A DNA stretch of 5,817 nt. Source: Deinococcales bacterium (GTDB lineage: Bacteria > Deinococcota > Deinococci > Deinococcales > Deinococcaceae). Below are positions 1-5,458 of the stretch, piece after piece. A program made the translations under genes and the position numbers. The notes under the pieces are model-generated. The model was not told where the DNA came from, searched no databases, and was given only the letters and a program-made list of their open reading frames with translations. Numbering within the stretch: the first letter of the stretch is position 1; each line of letters opens with the position of its first letter. The DNA is taken from contig JACMOA010000248.1 of the NCBI GenBank assembly GCA_014378225.1, positions 1 through 5,817 on the forward strand, read 5' to 3'.

Positions 1-12
1 GACCCTCGAGCG

Positions 13-1752
13 TTAATTCCCGCCAGCACGCTTAAACGGTAAATACTGCGGATACCAGAACCGCTCCCGCGCAAACTCCTCGAGCTGAACCAGATTCATC
101 CCGCGCAGTCTGTACTCCGCCGCCACGCCGTCTTTCAGGGCTTGGGCCATCACTCTCGAGGCCACCGTAACGCTGATTTCACGCAGCATCCGCATCGGTG
201 GGTAAATGCGGCCCTCGGCAAAGCAGAATTCTGGAGTGCAGTCTGAAAGCGCGTAAGCGGCCTCGAGCACCATCGCGTCGGTAATTTCTCGCGCCCGCGC
301 CAGAATGGCACCAAAGCCCAGACCCGGAAACACGAAAGCGTTGTTGCCCTGCCCGATGGGGTAAATTTTGCCGCCCAGCAAAACGTCCGCAAAAGGGCTT
401 CCGGTGGCGATAATGGCGCGGCCCTCGGTCCAGCGCAGCGCGTCTTCGGGCAGCACTTCGGTGCTCGAGGTGGGATTACTGAGGGGAAAGAGAATTGGGC
501 GCTCAGAATTTGCACCCAGTGCGCGAACAATGGGTTCAGAGAACAGGCCGCCCACGCCGGATAGCCCCAGCAGGGCAGTGGCCCCGGATTCCCGAATCGT
601 CTCGAGCAGACTGGGAATCTCGTTTACCGTGTTCCAATTCTGAATGCGCCCCTGCGTCTGACAGTAGTCACACTGGTGGTCTTCGGCGTTTCCATTCTCG
701 AGCAGCAGGCCCGGACGGTCCACCACCAAGACCCGCGCTCGAGCTTCTTCCCGAGTCAATCCCTGCTTGAGTAACCCCTTAGTGATGGCCCAGGTTACGC
801 CAATGCCGCCCGCACCCGCGCCCACCACCACAAAAGTTTGGTCCTCGAGCCGCTCCCCTTTGAGCTTACAGCCGTTCATCAAACCCGCCAGCGCCATTGC
901 TCCGGTTCCCTGAATGTCATCGTTAAAGCTGGGAACCACTTTACGGTAGCGCTCGAGCACTTTAAACGCCGTACCACGGGCAAAATCTTCCCACTGAATG
1001 ATGGCTTTGGGATAGCGGCTCGAGACCGCTTCCACAAACTTATCCAAAAAGTCGTCGTAGGCGGCCCCGGTCAGTCGGGCGTGCGGCACACCCAGATACA
1101 TCGGGTCCTGGGTCAGCTCGAGTCGGTCTGTTCCCACGTCCAGCTCTACCGGCAGGGTTTTGTCCGGCCCCACGCCGCCGGCCACGGTATAAATGCTCAG
1201 TTTGCCAATGCTGATGGCCATACCGCCAAAACCCTGGTCTCCAATCCCTAAAATGGCGCTCGAGTCGGTGGCTACAATCATTCGCACGTCCTCGAGTGGA
1301 ACGTTATCGAACACCCTTTCAGCTTTCTCGAGGGTGCCTGTGGACAGCGTGACCCCGCGTGGGTAGCGGTAGATGCTGGAGAAATTTTTGACCGCCTCGC
1401 CCACTGTGGGGGTGTACAGGATGGGCAGCAATTCTTCGATGTGCTGCTCGAACAGCGCGTAAAAGTTGACCTCATTGCGGTCCTGTAAATTTCGCAGATA
1501 AATGTGTTTCTCGAGGTCGTTGGGACACAGGCGGTACTGACGGTAGGAGCGCTCCACCTGCTCGGGGAGCGTGCTGATGTGCGGCGGCAGTAAACCGTCC
1601 AGCTCGAGCAGTTCGCGCTCCTCGCTGGTGAAGGCGGTGGATTTATTTAAGAGGGGCAGGTGCAGCAAGCTGAATCCTGCCACATCTACCTCGAGATGGC
1701 GTTGGCCGTCTGAACCGCGCAAAACGTCGTAATAACGGGAAACTCGAGGCAT
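13..1752 (-). CDS. NAD-type malic enzyme (oxaloacetate-decarboxylating malate dehydrogenase)
   Basis: Oxidatively decarboxylates L-malate to pyruvate and CO2 with reduction of NAD(P)+, in the cytosol. The protein aligns along its whole length with E. coli MaeA-type enzymes (about 565 aa). Numbered from the ATG at 1752 (579 aa), visible motifs are the YTPTVG box with catalytic Tyr113, the GIGDQG...IGKL block with catalytic Lys184, metal ligands Glu255-Asp256 in WEDF and Asp278-Asp279 in FNDDIQGT, a GAGAGGIG nucleotide-binding turn near 311-318, PLSNPTS (423-429), GSPF (451-454) and [11 protein letters not shown] (467-477). Start choice: the ATG is preceded by AAGG with 5-nt spacing. A TTG at 1789-1791 would add 13 residues not expected in the family and is the alternative. 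The stop is TAA at 13-15. NAD versus NADP preference cannot be settled by eye; resemblance favours NAD. A CxxC pair (Cys361, Cys364) in the Rossmann domain is odd. The gene stands divergent from lgt and carries 18 CTCGAG sites. Confidence 0.93.
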   Translation of the reverse strand: MPRVSRYYDVLRGSDGQRHLEVDVAGFSLLHLPLLNKSTAFTSEERELLELDGLLPPHISTLPEQVERSYRQYRLCPNDLEKHIYLRNLQDRNEVNFYALFEQHIEELLPILYTPTVGEAVKNFSSIYRYPRGVTLSTGTLEKAERVFDNVPLEDVRMIVATDSSAILGIGDQGFGGMAISIGKLSIYTVAGGVGPDKTLPVELDVGTDRLELTQDPMYLGVPHARLTGAAYDDFLDKFVEAVSSRYPKAIIQWEDFARGTAFKVLERYRKVVPSFNDDIQGTGAMALAGLMNGCKLKGERLEDQTFVVVGAGAGGIGVTWAITKGLLKQGLTREEARARVLVVDRPGLLLENGNAEDHQCDYCQTQGRIQNWNTVNEIPSLLETIRESGATALLGLSGVGGLFSEPIVRALGANSERPILFPLSNPTSSTEVLPEDALRWTEGRAIIATGSPFADVLLGGKIYPIGQGNNAFVFPGLGFGAILARAREITDAMVLEAAYALSDCTPEFCFAEGRIYPPMRMLREISVTVASRVMAQALKDGVAAEYRLRGMNLVQLEEFARERFWYPQYLPFKRAGGN

Positions 1753-1818
1753 GGGTGCCTTAGCGTACCGCGCTCGAGGCTGAAGGTGCAATGTTCACCG
1801 CAATGGATTACCACAAGC

Positions 1819-1832
1819 AGCGGTAAACCGCT
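1819..1832. repeat. Short perfect hairpin, AGCGGT/ACCGCT
   Basis: AGCGGT is followed two bases later by its exact reverse complement ACCGCT. A real hairpin would open to a 5-bp stem with a 4-nt TAAA loop. It is the first of three consecutive foldable segments in the divergent spacer. No function is assigned. Confidence 0.6.
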
Positions 1833-1837
1833 CAACC

Positions 1838-1882
1838 CGCACTCGAGTGGAGGTTCAAACCCCTGTCCTGGCCTCGAGTGCG
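1838..1882. repeat. 10-bp inverted repeat with CTCGAG in each arm
   Basis: The arm at 1838-1847 (CGCACTCGAG) is the exact reverse complement of 1873-1882 (CTCGAGTGCG), with 25 bases between. Each arm ends in a CTCGAG palindrome, and the left one is extended to the 10-bp palindrome CACTCGAGTG at 1840-1849. It can be read as a stem-loop in RNA or as paired protein-binding half sites in DNA. Part of the symmetry comes from the abundance of CTCGAG, but the extra CGCA/TGCG bases go beyond that. Confidence 0.6.
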
Positions 1883-1905
1883 AAAGACTTAGGGTAGGTC
1901 TTTCG
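1881..1905. repeat. 10-bp stem-loop upstream of lgt
   Basis: CGAAAGACTT at 1881-1890 pairs with AGGTCTTTCG at 1896-1905, giving ten pairs including one T-G wobble around the loop AGGGT. On the plus strand it is followed only by GTTT... inside TTTCAGC, so it is not a canonical intrinsic terminator. It shares its first two bases with the preceding inverted repeat. It could be a leader structure of the lgt transcript, a transcription brake or an operator. Sequence alone does not decide. Confidence 0.6.
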
Positions 1906-1986
1906 TTTCAGCACCCGAGTATTTCTCGCTCACAACTGCTTACTGTTTTATGTCCTTTTCACCCTCGAGCCTGTAAACTATCCTTG

Positions 1987-1995
1987 AAAAAGGAG
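1987..1995 (+). promoter_or_regulatory. Ribosome binding site of lgt
   Basis: An AAAAAGGAG stretch lies with GGAG at 1992-1995 and five bases (TTTCT) before the ATG at 2001. It is a strong Shine-Dalgarno sequence and fixes the lgt start. Confidence 0.85.
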
Positions 1996-2000
1996 TTTCT

Positions 2001-2915
2001 ATGAATCCTGTGTTCTTGAGAATTGGCGATTTTACCATTGCCTGGTATGGCGTGTTGATGACGGCGGGCATCGTGATAGGGGCCATCATCGCTCAGAAGT
2101 TTGCAGCCAAGCGCGGTCTCAATGAGCGCTTGATGTCGGATTTGCTGTTCTGGGCCATCATCTGGGGCATCATCGGCGCACGGATTGGCTTCATTCTGAC
2201 CAGCTTTTCGGTGTTCAAAAACGCCTCGTTTTTTGACTACATCAACATTCGTCAGGGCGGTCTGGCGGTTCACGGTGCAGTGATTGCGGGTATTTTAGTG
2301 GGCGTCTATTACACCTGGCGCTACAAAATTAACTTTTACCGTTACGGCGATTTGTTCGCACCTATGTTGGGTTTGGGCATCATCGGGGGGCGGCTGGGCA
2401 ACATCATGAACGGTGCAGATACAGTGGGACGGCCCACGAACTCTATCTTTGGCTTTCGCTGGCCGGACTGGGCCACGGCCTTTCACACGAGTATGTGCAA
2501 TAAAGACGCAGCCGAGAATTTGGCTGAATACTGCCCAAACGGCATCGTCACCCAGCCCGTACACTTTACTCAGCTTTACGGTGTAATCATTGGCATCATC
2601 ATGGTGCTGCTGGGCTACCTCTGGCTGCGCTCGAGGAAGCCGGGTTACGTGTTCTGGCAGGCTATCTTGTGGTACAGCATTCTGCGGGCAGGCTGGGAGG
2701 AAACGTTCCGTCTGAACCCACTCTGGGTCAAGGTCTACGAAGGTCCAGGCAAGTTTGACGTAGGCTTTTTTACCGCCACCCAACTATTCAGCATCCCCCT
2801 GATTGTGGTGTGCATCTTTATGCTGTGGCGCATCTCCAAACAGCCAGACCAACCACATCCTATCGAAACGGAACAGTCTGAAACCCCCTCGAGCGTACCA
2901 GCGGGCGTGGCGTGA
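2001..2915 (+). CDS. lgt: Prolipoprotein diacylglyceryl transferase Lgt
   Basis: Inner-membrane enzyme that transfers the diacylglyceryl group of phosphatidylglycerol to the lipobox cysteine of prolipoproteins, the first step of lipoprotein maturation. The 304-aa protein is strongly hydrophobic with about seven membrane segments (roughly 12-33, 47-66, 88-105, 117-133, 193-209, 217-236, 258-277). Family landmarks are WYG (Tyr16), VHGAVIAG with His91 (counterpart of E. coli His103), the signature GRLGNIMNG with Arg131 and Asn134, HFTQLYG near 188-194 (E. coli HPSQLYE), and ILRAGWEETFR with Arg229. The signature continues as ADTVGR instead of the E. coli ELWGR. Two cysteines, Cys166 and Cys178, sit in the arm expected outside the membrane and could form a disulfide. 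The C-terminal tail after 280 is polar and Pro/Ser/Glu-rich. The start follows a strong RBS. The gene has only two CTCGAG sites, both near the 3' end. Confidence 0.96.
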   Translation: MNPVFLRIGDFTIAWYGVLMTAGIVIGAIIAQKFAAKRGLNERLMSDLLFWAIIWGIIGARIGFILTSFSVFKNASFFDYINIRQGGLAVHGAVIAGILVGVYYTWRYKINFYRYGDLFAPMLGLGIIGGRLGNIMNGADTVGRPTNSIFGFRWPDWATAFHTSMCNKDAAENLAEYCPNGIVTQPVHFTQLYGVIIGIIMVLLGYLWLRSRKPGYVFWQAILWYSILRAGWEETFRLNPLWVKVYEGPGKFDVGFFTATQLFSIPLIVVCIFMLWRISKQPDQPHPIETEQSETPSSVPAGVA

Positions 2916-2955
2916 CGGTAGGCGTAGTGGGGCGCTCGAGCGTTGAGGTTTGTTT

Positions 2956-2990
2956 GGGAGATGGAGAAATGGGGAGATGGAGAGATGGGG
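2956..2990. repeat. 16-bp tandem repeat, G/A rich
   Basis: GGGAGATGGAGAAATG (2956-2971) is followed directly by GGGAGATGGAGAGATG (2972-2987), differing at one base, and then GGG. Each unit is itself two related 8-mers of the form GGGAGATG/GAGARATG. This is a small minisatellite-like repeat in the lgt-glmU spacer, likely variable in length between strains. Confidence 0.75.
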
Positions 2991-3044
2991 GAATAGCATG
3001 GGCTTTTAGCCGATGCTCGAGCGTCTTTTCCCCTGCACCTTTGC

Positions 3045-3060
3045 ACCCCCACACCCCCAC
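3045..3060. repeat. ACCCCCAC octamer, two tandem copies
   Basis: ACCCCCAC occurs twice in tandem inside a C/CT-rich stretch that leads up to the glmU ribosome binding site. The tract is imperfectly complementary in composition to the G/A-rich repeat upstream. Confidence 0.55.
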
Positions 3061-3086
3061 TTTCTCTCCTCCCCTCGAGCACCACC

Positions 3087-3092
3087 AAAAGG
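3087..3092 (+). promoter_or_regulatory. Ribosome binding site of glmU
   Basis: AAAAGG lies seven bases before the ATG at 3100. It supports that start over the in-frame ATG at 3013, which has no comparable Shine-Dalgarno sequence. Confidence 0.7.
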
Positions 3093-3099
3093 CCCCTGT

Positions 3100-4587
3100 A
3101 TGAGCATTCTCCCGCTCGAGGTGGTCATTCTAGCTGCCGGACAGGGAACCCGGATGCGCTCCAAAGTTCCTAAAGTGCTGCATCCCTTACTGGGCCGCTC
3201 CATGCTGGGCTACGCGGTCAAAAGTGCACAGGCCTTGGGAGCGGAAAACATCGTGGTTGTCACGGGACACGGCGCAGAGCAGGTGGAAACGTCCCTTGAG
3301 GGTCAGGGAGTGACCTGTGTGCGCCAGGAACAGCGGCTGGGAACCGGACACGCTTTTCTGCAAGCTGCACCCGCCCTTAAAGGCGGTCCTATTCTGTTGC
3401 TTTACGGCGACACCCCGCTCATCCAGCTCGAGACCCTGAAATCCATGCTCGAGCACCATCAGAGTGCGGGCGCAGGCTTGACCATCCTGACCGGAGAACT
3501 CGAGGACGCTTCTGGGTATGGGCGTATCGTGCGGGATTCTGTCGGCGGGGTGCTCGAGATTGTGGAAGAAAAATCCGCAAGCTTTGAGCAGAAAAAAATT
3601 CGTGAGTTCAACAGCGGTGTGTATTTGATGGACGCTCGAGCGCCGCAACTGGCAGGCCACATTCAAAACACCAATGCAGCAAGCGAGTATTACCTCACCG
3701 ATTTGCTGGCTCTCTACCGGGCCGAGGGCGCACGGGTCGAAGCCTTCAAAGTTGCGGACTCGAGCGAACTGATGGGTGCAAATGACCGCCTGCAACTGGC
3801 AGACGCGGCTCGAGTGTTGCAGGGTCGCATCAACGGGAAGCACATGCGGGCGGGCGTGACGTTATTGGATTCCTCGAGCACGTTTATTGAGGACACGGTA
3901 GAGATTGCACCGGATACCATCCTGGCGGCGGGAGTTCATCTGTTGGGCAGCGCAAAGCTGGGCGAGGGTGTGCAGGTGGGGCCGTACAGTATTTTGGACT
4001 CGAGCCAAGTGGGAGACCACACGCAGATTGGACCGTACACAATTGTCAAAGATTGCCTGCTCGAGGGCGGCTGCATCATTCACGCTCACTCGGTTCTGAA
4101 TGGCGCACGGGTAGCGCAGGGAGCCGATGTGGGGCCGTTCGCCCGTCTGCGTCCTGGCGCAACCCTCGAGCAGGATGTGCATGTGGGCAATTTTGTGGAA
4201 GTCAAAAACGCCCGTCTGGGTGCAGGCAGCAAAGCCGGACATCTGGCCTACCTGGGAGACGCCGACTTTGGGCGTGAGGTCAACGTGGGCGCGGGAACAA
4301 TTACTGCCAATTACAACGGCCTCGAAAAAAACCTCACTCGAGTGGAAGATGGCGCGTTTATCGGCAGTAATTCGGTCCTGATTGCACCTATTACCGTAGG
4401 GCGCGGCGCAATCGTAGCGGCGGGTAGCGCCCTTTCACACGATGTCCCCGAAGGCGCTTTGGGTTTGGCCAGGGCGCGGCAAGAAAATAAAGCCGGGTTT
4501 GCCCGCCGTTACTGGAAGGGAGCCGGGACCCAGCTCAAGCTCGAAGTCTTACGGGCGTGGCTCGAGGAAAATTCGGCTGACTCTTGA
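3100..4587 (+). CDS. glmU: Bifunctional GlmU: GlcNAc-1-P uridyltransferase / GlcN-1-P acetyltransferase
   Basis: Cytosolic enzyme that acetylates glucosamine-1-phosphate with acetyl-CoA and then joins the product to UTP, giving UDP-GlcNAc for peptidoglycan and polysaccharides. It is 495 aa; E. coli GlmU is 456. The N-terminal pyrophosphorylase domain (about 6-230) shows LAAGQGTRMR with Lys25 in SKVPKVLH, QRLGTGHA (79-85), YGD with metal ligand Asp104, GYGRI (139-143), NSGVY with Asn171 and GAND with Asn228. After a linker helix, the left-handed beta-helix (about 253-450) shows hexapeptide repeats and the acetyltransferase residues: RLRPGA (349-354), GNFVEVK with Lys369, KAGHLAYLGD with His381 and Tyr384, and GAGTITANYNG (398-407), GSNS and LARARQ with Arg460. 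About 35 further residues end the protein. It holds 14 CTCGAG sites, read as Leu-Glu, Ser-Ser/Arg or Ala-Arg depending on frame. The start was chosen by RBS and family N-terminus. Confidence 0.97.
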   Translation: MSILPLEVVILAAGQGTRMRSKVPKVLHPLLGRSMLGYAVKSAQALGAENIVVVTGHGAEQVETSLEGQGVTCVRQEQRLGTGHAFLQAAPALKGGPILLLYGDTPLIQLETLKSMLEHHQSAGAGLTILTGELEDASGYGRIVRDSVGGVLEIVEEKSASFEQKKIREFNSGVYLMDARAPQLAGHIQNTNAASEYYLTDLLALYRAEGARVEAFKVADSSELMGANDRLQLADAARVLQGRINGKHMRAGVTLLDSSSTFIEDTVEIAPDTILAAGVHLLGSAKLGEGVQVGPYSILDSSQVGDHTQIGPYTIVKDCLLEGGCIIHAHSVLNGARVAQGADVGPFARLRPGATLEQDVHVGNFVEVKNARLGAGSKAGHLAYLGDADFGREVNVGAGTITANYNGLEKNLTRVEDGAFIGSNSVLIAPITVGRGAIVAAGSALSHDVPEGALGLARARQENKAGFARRYWKGAGTQLKLEVLRAWLEENSADS

Positions 4588-4611
4588 TTTTCTAAACCCT
4601 TGACAACTTTA

Positions 4612-4752
4612 TATGCCGTTTAGGGGTTTGGGAAGCGTGCAGCACGCAGGCCAAAAAGTGAAGTACCTCGAGCCACGTCAAAAACATGACAAAAACTCCT
4701 GTTCCATTCGGACCCCTCGTCCCACATGGCGTGTCAACCCCTAAACGGCATA
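4612..4752. repeat. Perfect 17-bp inverted repeat bounding a 141-bp segment
   Basis: TATGCCGTTTAGGGGTT at 4612-4628 is repeated exactly in inverse orientation at 4736-4752. The 107 bases between encode nothing recognisable. AACTT flanks the segment on both sides (4605-4609 and 4752-4756), which could be a short target duplication or chance. Options are a small non-autonomous transposable element, a long-range RNA stem, or two copies of an operator. Confidence 0.7.
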
Positions 4753-4991
4753 ACTTAAAAGGTCCAAACCCTCGAGTCAAATCTATCAACGTTCATCGGG
4801 GATTCAGCTCGAGGGTCTTTAATGGCATTTGTCCAATCCAAGTGTGGACGTTCAGGGTAAGCTCTTATTAGAAGGTTTTTGAAATCGATTCTTTTACGCT
4901 CGAGTATTTTTGAAAATTTCGTTTGTGGGAACTTTGCTTCTACTCACACCCTCTAACCTTTGCCTTCAAACCCTCTACTTTCAATCCCCAA

Positions 4992-4998
4992 AAGGAGA
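4992..4998 (+). promoter_or_regulatory. Ribosome binding site of tatA
   Basis: The strong AAGGAGA sequence has GGAG at 4994-4997, six bases before the ATG at 5004. It fixes the TatA start at the expected MFGNIG N-terminus and rejects an in-frame upstream ATG at 4923. Confidence 0.85.
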
Positions 4999-5003
4999 AC
5001 AAC

Positions 5004-5318
5004 ATGTTCGGAAACATAGGCTTACCCGAAGTTTTAATCGTGCTGGTAGTTGTTTTGCTCATCTTTGGACCCAAGAAACTTCCCGAGCTTGCCAAAGGCA
5101 TCGGTCAAAGTATGCGCGAGTTCCGCAAGGGAAGTCAGGGTCTCAAGGACGAACTCGAGGGCAGCTTCAAGGACGACCCCAAGTCTGCTAATGCTCCGGT
5201 TCATACCGCCCAAGTCCACAGTGTTCCTGACGAAACCATTGTGATTACTCCCTCGAGCGTGTCTCATTCGAGTCCAGTTCCCTCGAGCGCCATTCCTCAG
5301 AAAGTGGTTCAAGAGTAA
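5004..5318 (+). CDS. tatA: Sec-independent protein translocase subunit TatA
   Basis: Pore-forming subunit of the twin-arginine translocase, which exports folded proteins across the cytoplasmic membrane. The 104-aa protein has the TatA/B plan: a short N-terminus (MFGNIGLPE), one membrane helix (about 8-22), an FGPKKLPELAKG hinge and amphipathic helix (about 22-45, with the usual Phe-Gly-Pro start), an acidic/basic segment to about 60, and a low-complexity Ser/Pro/Val tail. FGPKKLPELAKGIG is more TatA-like than TatB-like, though very similar TatA paralogues (TatE) cannot be excluded. tatC follows 140 bp downstream, which fits a tatAC unit. No tatB is seen here, and a minimal TatA-TatC system is known in many bacteria. 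All three CTCGAG sites are in the tail-encoding half. Confidence 0.94.
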   Translation: MFGNIGLPEVLIVLVVVLLIFGPKKLPELAKGIGQSMREFRKGSQGLKDELEGSFKDDPKSANAPVHTAQVHSVPDETIVITPSSVSHSSPVPSSAIPQKVVQE

Positions 5319-5331
5319 ATTTTAAATTTGA

Positions 5332-5358
5332 TAGGGGCGCATTTCATTTGCGCCCCTA
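5332..5358 (+). terminator. Hairpin between tatA and tatC (partial terminator)
   Basis: TAGGGGCGCA (5332-5341) pairs perfectly with TGCGCCCCTA (5349-5358), a 10-bp GC-rich stem with a 7-nt loop, 13 bases after the tatA stop. It is followed by GTTTATAA, a short and interrupted T-run. It looks like an intrinsic terminator of modest strength. Since tatC lies just beyond on the same strand, it may only attenuate, or protect the tatA mRNA end. Confidence 0.75.
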
Positions 5359-5433
5359 GTTTATAAGAGCCATAAAGCTTAAAATCATAAAGTAAATTCT
5401 CCTCGAGTGTGACCCCTATCTATGTAACCCACG

Positions 5434-5458
5434 CCCGAGAAACCCAACCCGAGAAACC
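5434..5458 (+). repeat. CCCGAGAAACC repeated twice just before tatC
   Basis: CCCGAGAAACC occurs at 5434-5444 and 5448-5458, a 14-bp period. The second copy abuts the tatC ATG and supplies its only weak Shine-Dalgarno-like GAG. This looks like a small tandem duplication in the translation-initiation region. Confidence 0.7.

Larger units (their letters stand above)
1753..2000. other. Divergent intergenic region, malic enzyme / lgt
   Basis: This 248-bp spacer between two divergently transcribed genes should contain both promoters. I could not find a convincing -35/-10 pair on either strand. It holds four CTCGAG sites (1773, 1842, 1873, 1964) and three adjacent inverted repeats between 1819 and 1905, listed separately. 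The lgt side ends with a strong ribosome binding site. Confidence 0.7.
2916..3099. other. lgt-glmU spacer, purine then pyrimidine rich
   Basis: This 184-bp spacer has a G/A-rich tandem repeat (2956-2990) and, about 35 bases later, a C- and CT-rich stretch (about 3021-3078). CTCGAG occurs at 2935, 3016 and 3074, the first two within a shared GCTCGAGCGT 10-mer. No intrinsic terminator or clear promoter is seen, so lgt and glmU may be co-transcribed. An upstream in-frame ATG at 3013 would give a 29-residue Pro-rich extension to GlmU that reads like translated low-complexity spacer. Confidence 0.65.
4588..5003. other. Gene-free spacer glmU-tatA
   Basis: This 416-bp AT-richer region has no credible gene; short open frames here give peptides without family features. 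It contains a perfect 17-bp inverted repeat (4612-4628 / 4736-4752), CTCGAG at 4667, 4771, 4808 and 4899, and a CT-rich leader before tatA in which ACCCTCTA occurs at 4948 and 4970. A TTGACA at 4600-4605 looks like a -35 box but no -10 lies at normal spacing. A TTGAAA at 4879 with TATTTT at 4905 is too widely spaced to call. The tatA promoter is probably in the right half. Confidence 0.65.

Noticed and set aside
838..1251. A 137-codon plus-strand open frame inside the malic enzyme gene.
   Set aside because: It is the complement of conserved catalytic segments of malic enzyme, with no RBS and no recognisable product.
1849..1872. A tRNA T-arm-like stretch (GGTTCAAACCCC followed by TGTCCTGGC), suggesting a tRNA or attachment-site remnant.
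   Set aside because: The five-pair T stem does not form (two of five pairs fail), and no matching 5' acceptor strand or cloverleaf exists upstream or on the other strand.
3013..3099. A longer GlmU starting at the in-frame ATG at 3013.
   Set aside because: The extra 29 residues translate the C/CT-rich spacer, have no family counterpart, and that ATG lacks a good RBS; ATG 3100 has AAAAGG at seven bases.
3187..3843. A 218-codon minus-strand open frame opposite glmU.
   Set aside because: It is antisense to the conserved uridyltransferase domain and its translation shows no domain or membrane pattern; the opposite strand is clearly the coding one.
4600..4628. TTGACA at 4600 as a promoter with -10 in the inverted-repeat arm.
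   Set aside because: At 16-18 bp spacing the sequence is G-rich (GGGGTT region), not a -10 box; TATAT lies only about five bases away.
4592..4871. Short open frames on both strands in the glmU-tatA spacer as possible small genes.
   Set aside because: No Shine-Dalgarno sequence at their starts, no hydrophobic or domain pattern, and they cut across the inverted repeat.
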